DNA of 43,696 nucleotides from Bifidobacterium xylocopae (GCF_003315615.1 NZ_PDCH01000013.1:1-43696); one strand, 5' to 3'; positions 15,761 to 25,603 are shown, numbered from the stretch's first letter. Notes: a model not told the origin generated them from the sequence alone. Translations and numbers: made by a program.

Positions 15761-16894
15761 ATGGTGGCTGTGACCAAACGCGCGATCACGATTCCCTCGG
15801 GGCTTGACCCCGTGACGGTCCTGGGGCCGTCGGACTCGATCCTGCGAAGGGTGGAGAACGCCTTTCCTGAGGTCTCCATCATGGCCCGGGGCAACCGCAT
15901 CCTCCTCCGGGCGTCATCCAAGGAGGCCGACGGCCAGGCTCAGCGGGCCCAGGAACTCCTGGAGACCCTCATTGACTCCGCCTACAGTGGACCTCTGAGC
16001 CCGCGGACAGTCGAGCGTTTCCTGGACCAGAACAGGCTGAACCAGGACGTGCCCACCCGGCAATCAGAGCGGTTGGCGGCGAACGCGGCCGCCGTGGGCG
16101 CTCTGCGGCTTCCTGAGCCGAAGTCCGGGCCGGACGGCCTTTTCGACCAGGAGGCACGACGTCCCCGCCAGCCAGGGGTGATCGCCTATGCGGCCGGACG
16201 CCCCGTGCGGCCGAAGACCCGTGGCCAGTCTGGCTATGTCAACGCGATCGAAACCCACACGGTCACCTTCGGCATCGGACCGGCTGGCACCGGCAAGACC
16301 TATCTGGCCGTAGCCAAAGCCGTCCAGGCTTTCCGCTCCCGACAGGTCACGCGGATCATCCTGACCCGACCAGCGGTCGAGGCCGGTGAGAATCTTGGCT
16401 TCCTGCCGGGCGGGCTCACGGAGAAGGTTGATCCCTACCTGCGCCCCCTCTACGACGCCCTTGGCGACATGCTCGGCGGCGAACGCATGCACCGGCTCAT
16501 GGAGAGCGGGGCCATCGAGGTCGCGCCGCTGGCCTATATGCGCGGACGCACCCTGAACGATGCCTTCGTGATACTGGACGAGGCGCAGAACACGACCCGC
16601 CAGCAAATGAAGATGTTCCTGACCCGTCTGGGCTTCAATTCAAGAATGGTCATTACCGGGGACGTGACACAGGTCGATCTAGGTCTGCCGGCCTCGGGCC
16701 TGGTCTCGATCGAGGCAATCCTGGGCGGTGTCGACGACATCGCATTCGTCCATCTGGGCGCAGGGGACGTGGTCCGTCATCAGCTGGTCGGCAGGATCGT
16801 CCAGGCATACGACCGCTATGCGGCCTTTCAAGCCGGTGCCGGCCGGGGCCGTCACGAGGCCGTTGACGCGCAAACGGTGGAGGAGCACGCATGA
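15761..16894 (+). CDS. phoH: PhoH-family ATPase
   Basis: A 377-residue PhoH-like P-loop ATPase, thought to act in RNA metabolism together with YbeY. An N-terminal KH-like region (about 20-80) precedes the ATPase core. Walker A is GPAGTGKT (about 173-180), Walker B VILDEAQN (about 270-277), and the GDVTQVDL motif follows. The first ATG at 15761 (MVAVTKRAI) is preceded by a GGCGGG stretch, a modest SD. The stop overlaps the ybeY start (ATGA). The phoH-ybeY-CNNM-era order is conserved in actinobacteria. Confidence 0.94.
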   Translation: MVAVTKRAITIPSGLDPVTVLGPSDSILRRVENAFPEVSIMARGNRILLRASSKEADGQAQRAQELLETLIDSAYSGPLSPRTVERFLDQNRLNQDVPTRQSERLAANAAAVGALRLPEPKSGPDGLFDQEARRPRQPGVIAYAAGRPVRPKTRGQSGYVNAIETHTVTFGIGPAGTGKTYLAVAKAVQAFRSRQVTRIILTRPAVEAGENLGFLPGGLTEKVDPYLRPLYDALGDMLGGERMHRLMESGAIEVAPLAYMRGRTLNDAFVILDEAQNTTRQQMKMFLTRLGFNSRMVITGDVTQVDLGLPASGLVSIEAILGGVDDIAFVHLGAGDVVRHQLVGRIVQAYDRYAAFQAGAGRGRHEAVDAQTVEEHA

Positions 16895-17451
16895 GTGTGG
16901 AAGTCACGAACGAGACCCAGTGGTCGATCGAACCGAAGATATTCTCTGACCTGGGCCTGTGGGTGCTCGATCAAATGCGGGTGTCCACCATGTCCGACTT
17001 GACCATCATGTTCAATGACCCGGAGCCCATGGCGGTCCTACATGAAAGGTGGATGGGCCTGGAGGGACCGACCGATGTGATGAGCTTCCCCATGGACGAG
17101 TTGCGCCCCGGTGATGGGCTGACACTGCCCGAGGGCATCCTGGGTGACATCGTAATCTGCCCCTGGGTGGCGAATCAGCAGGCTGCGGCCGCCGGCCACA
17201 CGGCCATGGAGGAGATGCTTCTGCTGACCATCCACGGATGCCTCCACCTGCTGGGCTACGACCATGCCAGCCGGGTCCAGGAGCGGCAGATGTTCGGTTT
17301 GCAACGCCAGCTCCTCCTCACCTTCCTGGCTGAGCGTCCTGGACCGATGGAACGGGCGCAGCTCCCTGCCGGTGTACCCGATGCCCTGGCCCTGTACGAG
17401 CGGGGCCAGGCGGACAGGCGAAAGTCGGGGAGCGGGCCTGATGAGCGTTGA
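16891..17451 (+). CDS. ybeY: Endoribonuclease YbeY
   Basis: YbeY is a zinc-dependent single-strand endoribonuclease needed for 16S rRNA 3'-end maturation and 70S quality control. The metal motif is complete: His115, His119 and His125 in [11 protein letters not shown]. The upstream [10 protein letters not shown] is also typical of the family. At 186 residues it is slightly longer than the usual ~155, with a hydrophilic C-terminal tail. The SD GGAGGAGC is good, and the leader up to the ATG is nearly identical to that of the HIT gene. It overlaps phoH by 4 nt and the next gene by 11 nt. Confidence 0.95.
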   Translation: MSVEVTNETQWSIEPKIFSDLGLWVLDQMRVSTMSDLTIMFNDPEPMAVLHERWMGLEGPTDVMSFPMDELRPGDGLTLPEGILGDIVICPWVANQQAAAAGHTAMEEMLLLTIHGCLHLLGYDHASRVQERQMFGLQRQLLLTFLAERPGPMERAQLPAGVPDALALYERGQADRRKSGSGPDER

Positions 17452-18826
17452 GTTGATCGCCTCTGCGGTGGCCCTGGGGATGGCCGCCCTGCTTCTGGTC
17501 TGGCTGTCCCTGGTCATGGCTGCGGCCGAGGGCGCTGTATCCCGGGTGACCAAGTCCAGCCTGAACAACCTGGTCCTGGGCCTGCAGACGGACGGGGAAC
17601 TCAGCCAGTTTTCACGTATGAAGCGCATAGACAAGGTTCATCGGGTGCAGGGCCTGATCGTGGACCGGCATGCAACCACGGGTTCATGCGCGTTCTTCCG
17701 GGTCCTGTGCAACATCATGACCGGGGTTCTGGTATCCAGTATGGCCGGGCTGCTGCGGTTGCCGGTCTGGGCCGACCTGGTCAGCGGATTCGTCTTCTCA
17801 CTCCTGGTGGCGGTGATTTCGGTCAAGGCCAGGCCCCGGTTCAATGGAGCGCGAAAGCCGCTGGACATCATGCTTCGGCATGCGAGGGCGGTGGCCCTGG
17901 CGGTGGCCCTGACCCCCTTCGCCCGCCCATCCAAGGCCGAGCGGGGCGGCGCCGGACGCGACGACGACCTGTCCGACGACGAGGAGCTGGAGAAGATTCA
18001 AATCGAGCAAGGTCGGGTCATGGTGGACCAATTGGTCGAAGCCGGTGCATTCGATCCCGAGATATCCGAGATGCTCAACAGCGTCCTCACCCTGTCGACC
18101 ACACTCACGCGCGAGATCATGGTGCCCCGCACGGATATGATCTGCATCGGTCAGGAGACACCGCTTGCTTCGGCGCTGAAACTGTTCTCCCGCTCCGGTT
18201 TCTCGCGTATTCCGGTAATTGGCGAGGATGTGGACGATCTCAAAGGCATCCTGTATCTCAAGGATGTAGTAAAAGCCATCGCCTTCGAGCCGGAGGCCGA
18301 GGACAGGGTGGCAGGTTCCATGGCCCGCAAGGCTGTACTGGTTCCCGAATCCAAGCCTGTCGATGACCTCTTCCATTCGATGCAGCGTACACGCCACCAC
18401 CTGGCCATCGTCGTCGACGAGTATGGCGGCATCGCCGGTCTGGTAACGATCGAGGACGCCATCGAACAGATTGTCGGCGAGTTGGAGGATGAGCACGATC
18501 GGATCCAGCATGATGAGCCCCAACGTATCGGCGAGCATACATGGAAGCTTCCGGCCCGCACGCCGATCGCCGAGCTGGAGGACATTTTCGAGATTGACAT
18601 TGATGAGGATGATGTGGATACGGTCTACGGTCTCTTGACGAAACTCCTGGGCTCGGTGCCGATCGTCGGGTCGTCCGCCGTGACCAGGGGTCTCAAACTG
18701 ACCGCCGCCGACGCCGCGGGCCGACGCAAGAAGATCGCCACCATCATCGTGGAACCGGCTGGCGGTCCGGACCAGCGTGAAAAGACCGAAGCGGACGGCA
18801 CTGGGTTGGACGAAGCCCAGGCGTAG
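17441..18826 (+). CDS. CNNM/CorC-family membrane protein with CBS pair
   Basis: A 461-residue member of the HlyC/CorC (CNNM, UPF0053) family, linked to magnesium/cobalt homeostasis. The order is: an N-terminal DUF21 membrane domain with about three or four hydrophobic segments (1-170), an acidic linker, two CBS domains (about 220-340, with [11 protein letters not shown] at the start and [28 protein letters not shown] at the end), and a C-terminal CorC_HlyC domain ([16 protein letters not shown]). ATG 17441 lies inside ybeY with SD GGGGAG 8 nt before it; the frame is open further upstream only within ybeY. Some authors associate the family with export rather than uptake. Confidence 0.9.
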   Translation: MSVELIASAVALGMAALLLVWLSLVMAAAEGAVSRVTKSSLNNLVLGLQTDGELSQFSRMKRIDKVHRVQGLIVDRHATTGSCAFFRVLCNIMTGVLVSSMAGLLRLPVWADLVSGFVFSLLVAVISVKARPRFNGARKPLDIMLRHARAVALAVALTPFARPSKAERGGAGRDDDLSDDEELEKIQIEQGRVMVDQLVEAGAFDPEISEMLNSVLTLSTTLTREIMVPRTDMICIGQETPLASALKLFSRSGFSRIPVIGEDVDDLKGILYLKDVVKAIAFEPEAEDRVAGSMARKAVLVPESKPVDDLFHSMQRTRHHLAIVVDEYGGIAGLVTIEDAIEQIVGELEDEHDRIQHDEPQRIGEHTWKLPARTPIAELEDIFEIDIDEDDVDTVYGLLTKLLGSVPIVGSSAVTRGLKLTAADAAGRRKKIATIIVEPAGGPDQREKTEADGTGLDEAQA

Positions 18827-18895
18827 GCTTGTAGGTCGATCCCCGGTGCCCATCGGGGATATTGGATCGCAGTGAATGCAGGGAGAGCAATCAGC

Positions 18896-19894
18896 ATGAG
18901 TCAGACAGCCAGGGCCAGCCAGGGCGAAGTCGCCTCGGATACAACAGGAAACGCCTACCGGTCGGGTTTCGTCGCTGTCGTCGGTCGGCCCAATGTAGGT
19001 AAGTCGACCCTGATCAACGCCCTGGTGGGCCGGCAGGTGGCGATTGCCTCCTCGCGGCCCGAAACCACGCGTAAGGCCATCCGCGGTATCCTGACGACCG
19101 AGAAGGCACAGATCGTACTGGTGGACACCCCGGGCATCCACAAGCCCAGGACCCTCTTGGGAAAACGCCTGAACGAAGTGGTGCAGGATTCGCTCTCCCA
19201 GGTGGATGCGATCGCTTTCCTCCTGCCGGCGGACCAGGAGATCGGCCCCGGCGACCGCCGTATCCTGAGCCGGCTTCGCCAGGACTTCGCCAGCAAGGGC
19301 CAGGACGGTTCCTGGCACTGGAAGCTGCCCCTGATCGCAATAGTGACCAAGATAGACGAGCTGGACCGTACCGACCTGATGTCCAAGCTGGTCGAAATCA
19401 CCACCTTCGCGGATTTCTCAGACATTGTGCCGGTGTCGGCGCTGGCTGTCGACAATCTGGACGAAGTCAAACGGGTGCTGGTGGATGCCATGCCGGCCGG
19501 TCCGCAGATGTATCCCGCCGGGCAGGTCAGTGAAGAGCGGCCCGAGGACACGGTCGCGGAGCTGATCCGTGGAGCCTTCCTGGAAGAGTTGGATGATGAG
19601 CTGCCCCATTCCCTGGCCGTCGTCGTCGACGATGTCGAAATGCCGGGGGAGGGGACCGAAGCCGACGGCAGGCCCAATGACAAGGCTTTGGTGCATGTCT
19701 CGATTTACGTGGAACGCGACTCTCAGAAGCCCATCATCATCGGAAGGGGAGCCGAGCATCTGGTCAGGGTCAAGAAGCGTCTGCGCACGCGCGTCAACCG
19801 GACCTTGGGGGTCAAAGCGAAATTGGACTTGCATGTCAAGGTGGCCAAGAACTGGCAAGGTGACCCCAAGCAGTTGCAGCAGCTGGGTTTCTGA
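18896..19894 (+). CDS. era: GTPase Era
   Basis: Era is an essential GTPase that binds the 3' end of 16S rRNA and helps assemble the 30S subunit. The 332 residues show G1 GRPNVGKS, G2 around TTRKAIRGI, G3 DTPGIHKPR, G4 TKIDE and G5 SALA, then a C-terminal KH domain (PIIIGRGAEHLVRVKKRLRTRVN). An insert rich in Glu/Asp/Gly lies in the second half before the KH domain. ATG 18896 has GGGAGAG 8 nt upstream; an ATG at 18872 lies upstream of that SD. A 7-bp hairpin (18839-18845 with 18854-18860) lies in the short gap after the CNNM gene. Confidence 0.95.
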   Translation: MSQTARASQGEVASDTTGNAYRSGFVAVVGRPNVGKSTLINALVGRQVAIASSRPETTRKAIRGILTTEKAQIVLVDTPGIHKPRTLLGKRLNEVVQDSLSQVDAIAFLLPADQEIGPGDRRILSRLRQDFASKGQDGSWHWKLPLIAIVTKIDELDRTDLMSKLVEITTFADFSDIVPVSALAVDNLDEVKRVLVDAMPAGPQMYPAGQVSEERPEDTVAELIRGAFLEELDDELPHSLAVVVDDVEMPGEGTEADGRPNDKALVHVSIYVERDSQKPIIIGRGAEHLVRVKKRLRTRVNRTLGVKAKLDLHVKVAKNWQGDPKQLQQLGF

Positions 19895-19932
19895 TTCGCC
19901 CTGGCATCCGTCTCGCGACGTGACCGGACAAG

Positions 19933-19980
19933 AAGGGCCCCCTCCCTCAACACCAGCAGGTTGTCGGGAAGGGGGCCCTT
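19933..19980. terminator. Bidirectional terminator-like hairpin between era and fadD
   Basis: A long stem (AAGGGCCCCCT at 19933 pairing with AGGGGGCCCTT ending at 19980, with an inner CAAC/GTTG pairing) separates two convergent genes. T-tracts are short on both sides, so strength is uncertain. Confidence 0.7.
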
Positions 19981-20002
19981 GTAGCTGTGGAGGGCACTGC
20001 CG

Positions 20003-22033
20003 CTAGGGTTTGGCGGTCTTCTTCTTGGGGGTGTACATGCGCGTGTCCAACAGGTCGCTGTAGTGGTCGATGACCTTGGGGCGGATGACCTTCATCGAGG
20101 GGGTCATCAAACCGTTGTCCTGGGAGAACTCAGCTGGCAGGATGATGAACTTGCGAACTGACTCGGCCCGTGAGACGCCTTCATTCGCCTTGTCGACGTA
20201 TTCCTGGACGGCCGCCCTGACAACTGCGTTCTCTGCGGCTTCCTCCATGGGCATGGAGGCCTCCAACCCTTCCGCACCCAACCAGGAGCGCAGTGCCTGC
20301 TCGTCGAGGGTCACCAGTGCGGAGATGAAGGGTCGTTTGTCACCCAGGACAAGGGCTTGGGAGACGATTGGGGAGCGTTCGATGATCTCCTCAATGGGTC
20401 TGGGGGAAACGTTCTTTCCTCCGGCCGTGATGATCAGATCTTTCTTGCGACCGGTGATATACAGGAAACCATCGTCGCTCAGGCGGCCCAGGTCACCGGT
20501 GCCATACCAACCGTCGGCGGTGAATGCACCGGCTGTGGCCTGCGGGTTCTTGTGGTAGCGATGGAAGACGCAGGTGCCCTTGACCTGAATCTCGCCATCC
20601 TGGGCGATGCGGATGGAGAATCCAGGGAATGGTATGCCCACTGATCCGGCCCGGTAGGGTGTGCCCAGGGGGCTGAAGGCGCAGGGAGCGGTGGTTTCGG
20701 TGAGCCCATAGCCTTCGTAGACCGGGATTGTCGCACCACGGAAGAAGCCGAGCAGGGTATGGTCGAGTGGGGCACCCCCTGAGACGATCCACTTGGCGCG
20801 CCCGCCCAGAACATCACGCAGGGAGGAGTAGACCAGGGGGTCGAACGCAGCGCGACGCAGAGCGTTCTTGCGGGTGGGCCTGCCCCGGCGTGCCACATCA
20901 TCCATGTAGGCCCGGGCGGCCCGGGCGGCCCGGGCGAAGACGATCCCCTTGGTGCCGTGGCCGGCTTTCTGGCTGGCCGCGTTGAAGATTTTCTCGAAGA
21001 CGCGGGGTACGCCGATGACGACAGTGGGCTTGGACTCCTGCAGGTCCGCAAGGAGGTTCTTGAGCCCCTTGGAGATGTATACCTGCATGGAAGCCGAGAT
21101 CACACCGTAGGAAATCGCGCGTGCGAACGTGTGCGCCTGGGGGAGGAACAGGAGGATTGACCCCTTGGGGTCATCGGTCAGGTCAGGGATGAAGGAAGTG
21201 AGATTTCGGGCCAGCGTGCAGTAGTGTTCATGGGTCATTTCCACGCCCTTTGGGGCGGCAGTGGATCCGGAGGTGTAGACGATTGAACACAGGTCGGTCT
21301 TCCTGACCTCGCGGATGCGCTCGTCGAGTTCTTCGTCGGTGACCGCCTCCCCGTAGGCTTGCAGCTCCGCGAGGGCGCCAGTCTCCAGGCAGGCGATCCG
21401 CTCAAGCGTAGGGCATTCCTCGACGGCTCCGTCGGCCTTGTCCCGCATGAGTTTGGTCTGGACCACCAGCAGGCGCGCATCCGAGTTGTTCACTATCAGC
21501 CGGATCTGCTCGGCTGAATCCGTGTCATAGATGGTCGCTATGACGCCGCCTATGGCGAGAACCGCCGCGTCGACGATGTCCCATTCGTACGAGGTCTGGC
21601 ACATGAAGGCAACCGTGTCCCCCTTCTTGAAGCCAGAGTGGATCAGCCCCTTGGCTGTCGAACGGATGTCTGCGAGCACTTCGGATCCGGTGCGATAGAC
21701 CCATTTGCCGTCTTCGCGGAAGTGAAGCATGGGGGCGTCCGGCTCGCGCTTGGCCCGGTGCTCGTACAGGGTGTAGACGGTCATGTCGTCGGGAATCGAG
21801 CCGGCACCGGCTGTGCGTGCGGTGAGCAGCCCTGACTTCTCGTCGATGAAGGTGGTGGTGGGGTAGCCATTGGACCAGTCATGCGTGTTCGGCAAACCGA
21901 TGCCTTGATCGGCGCCCCACGAATTCGGCTCATCAATCTGTTCCAGCCGGTCGATGTCGGCCGCCTGGTCCGTGTGCCTGACGCGGGCGGTCCGTTTCGC
22001 CGCGTAGGACCTTATCGTTTCGAACAATGCCAC
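20003..22033 (-). CDS. fadD: Long-chain acyl-CoA synthetase (AMP-binding)
   Basis: A 676-residue ANL-superfamily adenylate-forming enzyme that activates fatty acids to acyl-CoA. The ATP-binding loop is YTSGSTAAPKG, followed by YEGYGLTETTAPCAF, the hinge region YGTGDLGRLSDDGFLYITGRKKDLI and the catalytic lysine region near the C-terminus (LMTPSMKVIRPKV). The GTG start at 22033 has SD AAGGAG 5 nt upstream. A 9-bp unit tripled at 20909-20935 encodes ARAARAARA. The C-terminus is lysine-rich. A paralogue of similar length lies at 41003-43030. A membrane-associated role in using exogenous fatty acids is likely. Confidence 0.92.
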   Translation of the reverse strand: MALFETIRSYAAKRTARVRHTDQAADIDRLEQIDEPNSWGADQGIGLPNTHDWSNGYPTTTFIDEKSGLLTARTAGAGSIPDDMTVYTLYEHRAKREPDAPMLHFREDGKWVYRTGSEVLADIRSTAKGLIHSGFKKGDTVAFMCQTSYEWDIVDAAVLAIGGVIATIYDTDSAEQIRLIVNNSDARLLVVQTKLMRDKADGAVEECPTLERIACLETGALAELQAYGEAVTDEELDERIREVRKTDLCSIVYTSGSTAAPKGVEMTHEHYCTLARNLTSFIPDLTDDPKGSILLFLPQAHTFARAISYGVISASMQVYISKGLKNLLADLQESKPTVVIGVPRVFEKIFNAASQKAGHGTKGIVFARAARAARAYMDDVARRGRPTRKNALRRAAFDPLVYSSLRDVLGGRAKWIVSGGAPLDHTLLGFFRGATIPVYEGYGLTETTAPCAFSPLGTPYRAGSVGIPFPGFSIRIAQDGEIQVKGTCVFHRYHKNPQATAGAFTADGWYGTGDLGRLSDDGFLYITGRKKDLIITAGGKNVSPRPIEEIIERSPIVSQALVLGDKRPFISALVTLDEQALRSWLGAEGLEASMPMEEAAENAVVRAAVQEYVDKANEGVSRAESVRKFIILPAEFSQDNGLMTPSMKVIRPKVIDHYSDLLDTRMYTPKKKTAKP
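20909..20935. repeat. Triple 9-bp tandem repeat inside fadD
   Basis: GGCCCGGGC occurs three times in a row. It keeps the reading frame and encodes Ala-Arg-Ala repeats. Each unit contains the palindrome GCCCGGGC. Confidence 0.9.
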
Positions 22034-22153
22034 CTCTGCTCCTTACCGCGATTCAATATTTTCCAGCCTATCCCGGCAGGTGGAGATTCATGTCGGTGGG
22101 ATGACGGTTGATCGCCGGTGTATGACCCCAGGGTGTTGCCAGTGTGTCCGATA

Positions 22154-22186
22154 TGAAAAATGCCCGGAATCCTTAGGATTCCGGGC
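22154..22186 (-). terminator. Rho-independent terminator of tRNA-Ala
   Basis: An 11-bp perfect stem (22162-22172 with 22176-22186) and a 3-nt loop are followed on the minus strand by ATTTTTCAT. It lies directly behind the tRNA gene. Confidence 0.9.
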
Positions 22187-22192
22187 GACCCG

Positions 22193-22265
22193 TGGAGCTA
22201 GGGGGATTCGAACCCCCGACCTTCTCCATGCCATGGAGACGCGCTACCAGCTGCGCCATAGCCCC
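22193..22265 (-). tRNA. tRNA-Ala(GGC)
   Basis: A 73-nt tRNA on the minus strand. Acceptor GGGGCTA pairs with TAGCTCC with one G-T pair. The anticodon stem TCTCC/GGAGA encloses ATGGCAT, giving anticodon GGC (codon GCC). The T-arm is GGTTCGAATCC. Discriminator A; CCA is not encoded. Confidence 0.96.
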
Positions 22266-22283
22266 GTTTTGCGAACCTTGGAC

Positions 22284-22313
22284 AGCATACACCCTTGTGA
22301 CTTGGGCGCGCAA
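22284..22313 (-). promoter_or_regulatory. Promoter of tRNA-Ala
   Basis: On the minus strand, TTGCGC (22313-22308) and TATGCT (22289-22284) are 18 bp apart. The -10 box lies 18 bp before the tRNA 5' end, a normal distance for a tRNA promoter. Confidence 0.55.
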
Positions 22314-22398
22314 ATCAGAGTGTCGCATTGGCATGGCGGACGTTCAGCTGCGGGCCAAGCGTGGGCCGGGCCTTCCGGCCCGTCGGTCCAATCGAGAT

Positions 22399-22404
22399 TA
22401 TGAT
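22399..22404 (+). promoter_or_regulatory. -10 box of a likely leaderless dehydrogenase transcript
   Basis: TATGAT ends 7 nt before ATG 22412. No SD precedes any of the nearby in-frame ATGs (22400, 22403, 22406, 22412). If this box is used, translation would begin at 22412 on a leaderless mRNA. Confidence 0.45.
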
Positions 22405-22411
22405 GATGGCC

Positions 22412-23446
22412 ATGGATACTCAACAGGTGAGAGGCGCTTCGGCTGTGCCCGCCCGCCATCCGGCACCTCCAAGGCCCGACAGGGTGCATATCATCAACGG
22501 ATTACCGTTGACCGCGATCGAGCGGAAACGGTTCGAGCGGGCCGCGGACGGGGTAGACCAGCGGTTCATCACCGATCCGTCCACGCGCGACAATGATGTA
22601 TGGGGGGTTGAGCTCCCCATGGGTATGCGGGACGAGGCGACGGTGATCATCGGCAACCCTCCGCCGGAGCAGGTTGCCGATTGCCGACATCTGGCTTGGC
22701 TGCAGACGGCCAGCGCAGGCGTGAACGCATATGAGTCCGATGGGGTCCTTCCGGCAGGGGCCATGCTCTCAGGGGCCTCCGGTGCTCTGGGGCAGTCGGT
22801 TTCCGAACATATGTTCGCCATGATGTGGTCCCTGATGAAACGGTTGCCCCGCTACCGGGACCTGCAGGGGCGGAGCCGGTGGGAGGGGCTTGGACGGTCC
22901 CTCTCGCCGGTCGGCGCCAAGGTCCTGCTCCTGGGGACCGGTGACCTGGGTTCTCACTTCGCAAGGCTCGTGAAGTCCGTCGGCGCCCGCACGATCGGCG
23001 TGCGCAGGGATAGCCACAAACCCGCCGTGGGCGTCGACGAGATGCACGGCTTCGGCGAGTTGGACCATCTGCTTCCCGATGCGGATGTCGTGGCCATGAC
23101 TCTGCCGGCTGCGGCGAACACTCACCATTTGATGGACGCACACCACCTGGCCCTGCTCAAGTCGACGGCCATTCTGATCAATGCGGGCCGTGGTGACGCA
23201 GTGGACTGCCAGGCTCTGGCCACCTGCCTGGAACAGGGTCGGATCTGGGGCGCGGGTTTGGATGTGACCGAGCCCGAGCCACTGCCGCCGGGGCACCCGC
23301 TCTGGAAGCAGGAGCGCTGTCAGATCACGCCGCATGTGGCCGGGGGAACGAATTTGGCCGTCAACGCCGATCGTATTGTGGCCATCGCGCTTGAAAACCT
23401 GCAGCGATATATGGAAGGTCGTCCCTTGAGAAACCGTGTCCGTTGA
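22412..23446 (+). CDS. D-isomer-specific 2-hydroxyacid dehydrogenase
   Basis: An NAD(P)-dependent 2-hydroxyacid dehydrogenase of about 344 residues. The Rossmann motif is LLLGTGDLGSHFARLVKSVGAR. The catalytic residues are in place: Arg in INAGRGDAVD, Glu in DVTEPEPLP and His in ITPHVAGG. The substrate-binding N-terminal domain is divergent, and the closest subfamily looks like the GhrA/hydroxypyruvate-reductase type, so the substrate is open. The start is unsure among ATG 22400, 22403, 22406 and 22412. I prefer 22412 because of a -10 box placed for a leaderless start. The gene is preceded by the divergent tRNA-Ala. Confidence 0.86.
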   Translation: MDTQQVRGASAVPARHPAPPRPDRVHIINGLPLTAIERKRFERAADGVDQRFITDPSTRDNDVWGVELPMGMRDEATVIIGNPPPEQVADCRHLAWLQTASAGVNAYESDGVLPAGAMLSGASGALGQSVSEHMFAMMWSLMKRLPRYRDLQGRSRWEGLGRSLSPVGAKVLLLGTGDLGSHFARLVKSVGARTIGVRRDSHKPAVGVDEMHGFGELDHLLPDADVVAMTLPAAANTHHLMDAHHLALLKSTAILINAGRGDAVDCQALATCLEQGRIWGAGLDVTEPEPLPPGHPLWKQERCQITPHVAGGTNLAVNADRIVAIALENLQRYMEGRPLRNRVR

Positions 23447-23735
23447 GGGGGGAGGGGGCCGACACCGATATGCCGGTGTCCGTCTCCAGGTGCCGGACGG
23501 TCACCAGTCGTTACCGGTCCTACGCCTGACCAACGCCGACCGCATACCGGCACCCTGGCATGGATGGGCCACCAGAGGCGGGGCAGACGGTGAAGCTCGA
23601 CGTGTCGAATTCCCCGGACGGACTATGCTGGGAGGGTTGGCCCGGCTTCGACCGCTCCCGGCGCGAGGGGACCGGCATGGCGGTGACGAAGAATCCGAAG
23701 GGGTCCAGGGCCCATGGCGAGAGGCGGTGACGGCG

Positions 23736-24686
23736 ATGATGAGGGTATTCAGCACCATGGGTGGGAAGATCGAACAGATAGAGAACGCCGGCAAAGGCTC
23801 CTGGGTCTGCCTATCGGACCCTACAGACGTCGAGTTGGCGGGTCTCGCCCAGGACACGGGCATCGACCTGGCCGACCTGCGCGCACCGCTGGATGATGAG
23901 GAGCGAAGCCGCGTCGACGTGGAGGACGACTACACAATGGTCATCGTCGACATCCCGACGGCCGAGGAACGTGACGGGCGGGACTTCTATGAGACAATCC
24001 CCCTGTCGATCATCGTGACCGAGGATCTGATCATCACCGTATGCATGCAGGACACGCCCCTGCTCCACCCATTCATGGAGGGCACGATCAGAGGCTTCAA
24101 CACGTTCATGAAATCCCGCTTCATCCTGCAGATTCTCTACCGCAACGCCAGCATGTACCTGCGTTACCTGCGCATCATCGACCGCGAGTCCGACAAGCTG
24201 GAGCTCAAACTGCGCCATTCCATGCAGAACCGCGAGATTCTCATGCTCCTGGAGCTGAGCAAGGCCCTGGTCTACTTCGCCACCTCCCTGAAATCCAATG
24301 AAATAGTGCTGGAGAAGATGACCGGTCTTGACCGCATCAAGCAATACCCCGACGACGAGGACCTGTTGGGCGATGTGATCACCGAGAACAAGCAGGCCAT
24401 CGAGATGGCCAACATATACTCCTCCGTATTGTCCGGAATGACGGACGCCTTCGGTTCCATCGTGTCCAACAACGTCAACAACGTCATGCGCATATTCACG
24501 ATCATCTCCATATCCCTTTCCGTTCCTACGCTGATCTTCTCCATGTATGGCATGAACTTCCAGGACGGCATGCTCGGTATGCCCTTGAGCGGCAGGCCAT
24601 GGGGCTTCATCGCCGTCGTCATCCTCTCCACGGTGCTGACCGGTTTCGTTACCTGGATCCTGACCCGCTCCCGGTTCTTCAAATGA
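23736..24686 (+). CDS. corA: CorA-family magnesium/cobalt transporter
   Basis: A 316-residue CorA-type divalent cation channel. The long cytoplasmic funnel domain (1-250) with helical stretches ends in two transmembrane helices. The first helix closes with the signature YGMNF (GMN at about 272-274), and the second ends in the basic tail TRSRFFK. ATG 23736 or 23739 (MMRVFST) is chosen because of a GAGAGG-type site upstream and because residues before it do not look like CorA; the frame itself is open from 23436. The preceding gap of about 290 bp (23447-23735) shows no gene or clear signal. The lipoprotein gene follows after 10 nt. Confidence 0.92.
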   Translation: MMRVFSTMGGKIEQIENAGKGSWVCLSDPTDVELAGLAQDTGIDLADLRAPLDDEERSRVDVEDDYTMVIVDIPTAEERDGRDFYETIPLSIIVTEDLIITVCMQDTPLLHPFMEGTIRGFNTFMKSRFILQILYRNASMYLRYLRIIDRESDKLELKLRHSMQNREILMLLELSKALVYFATSLKSNEIVLEKMTGLDRIKQYPDDEDLLGDVITENKQAIEMANIYSSVLSGMTDAFGSIVSNNVNNVMRIFTIISISLSVPTLIFSMYGMNFQDGMLGMPLSGRPWGFIAVVILSTVLTGFVTWILTRSRFFK

Positions 24687-24696
24687 GGCCTTACCC

Positions 24697-25545
24697 ATGC
24701 AGGGCAGAATGGTCTTAATCACACGGCGGTTGATCGCCCTGCTCACGGTGCTGTCGTTGGCGACGGTGCTGGCGGGCTGTGGCGGTCAATCGTCGACCTA
24801 TGACGTCAGCTCTATAGGACCCAAGGTCCATATCGGTGTGCTCGCCGATCAGCCCGGACTTGGGTTCACCAGGTCAGGCCAACGTTCCGGACTCGACATA
24901 GATGTAGCCAGGTACATTCTCCATGAACTGGGCTTCGTGCCCTCACAGATCGTCTGGTCGGACCTGCTTCCCGCACAGAGGGAGGAGGCATTGGAGAGCG
25001 GCCGTGTGGACATGATCCTGGCCGGCTATTCGATTACCGGACCCCGTAGCCAACGGGTCGACTTCGCGGGCCCGTATTTCATTTCCGGCCAGGACCTGTT
25101 GATACGCAAGGCCGACAGGCGGATTCGAGGAGTGGGAGACCTGGGCGGGCGCAGGGTGTGCGCGGTTGCCGGCTCCACCTCGGTCGAGGGCATCATACAG
25201 CGGGTGCCGCAGGCGCAGGTGCGCGAACGTGATCGGATCGGCGCCTGCGTTACAGCCCTGCTCAGCGGTGACGCGGACGCGGTCACCGGTGACGGCATGG
25301 CCCTGGCCGGCGCGTCGGCGGTGATGGGCGGCGGCCAGCTGGCCCTGCTTGGTGCGACGTTCACGAGTGAGCGCTACGGGGTTGCTGTCCGTCATGGGCA
25401 ACCCGAGCTGGTGGCGGCCATCGACAAGGCGCTGGACCATATGATGACGGACGGTTCATGGATGCAGTCGGTTCGGAATGCCGCCTCTGGCATCGGGTTC
25501 GAGATAGACCCCAAGGCAAGCCGTCCCATACCGCCGGTCCATTGA
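24697..25545 (+). CDS. Amino-acid ABC transporter substrate-binding lipoprotein
   Basis: A 282-residue solute-binding protein of family 3 (SBP_bac_3), the type serving polar amino acid importers. A lipoprotein signal peptide (RRLIALLTVLSLATVLAGC, cysteine about 28) anchors it outside the membrane. Family stretches include GLDIDVARYI, DMILAGYSITGPRSQRVDFAGPYF and GDADAVTGDG. GAGG 8 nt before ATG 24697 serves as SD; ATG 24709 is an alternative. It follows corA closely. No ABC permease or ATPase gene lies nearby, so it is an orphan receptor or works with a system elsewhere. Confidence 0.88.
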   Translation: MQGRMVLITRRLIALLTVLSLATVLAGCGGQSSTYDVSSIGPKVHIGVLADQPGLGFTRSGQRSGLDIDVARYILHELGFVPSQIVWSDLLPAQREEALESGRVDMILAGYSITGPRSQRVDFAGPYFISGQDLLIRKADRRIRGVGDLGGRRVCAVAGSTSVEGIIQRVPQAQVRERDRIGACVTALLSGDADAVTGDGMALAGASAVMGGGQLALLGATFTSERYGVAVRHGQPELVAAIDKALDHMMTDGSWMQSVRNAASGIGFEIDPKASRPIPPVH

Positions 25546-25557
25546 ATCGAGCCCTGA

Positions 25558-25603
25558 GGGCACGGAAGCGTCCACAGAGCGGACACGGACCGTGCCCGTG
25601 TCC
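25558..25603 (+). promoter_or_regulatory. Two mutually exclusive hairpins upstream of leuS
   Basis: Hairpin 1 pairs GGGCACGG (25558-25565) with CCGTGCCC (25590-25597), with an inner GTCC/GGAC pairing. Hairpin 2 pairs GGACACGG (25581-25588) with CCGTGTCC (25596-25603). They share bases, so only one can form at a time. No T-tract follows either. They could be an attenuator-like switch, or structure at the end of the upstream transcript. Confidence 0.5.

Noticed and set aside
17798-19318. 506-residue minus-strand open frame across the CNNM and era genes
   Set aside because: It spans two well-supported genes and the gap between them and shows no family signature; it arises from high GC at third codon positions.
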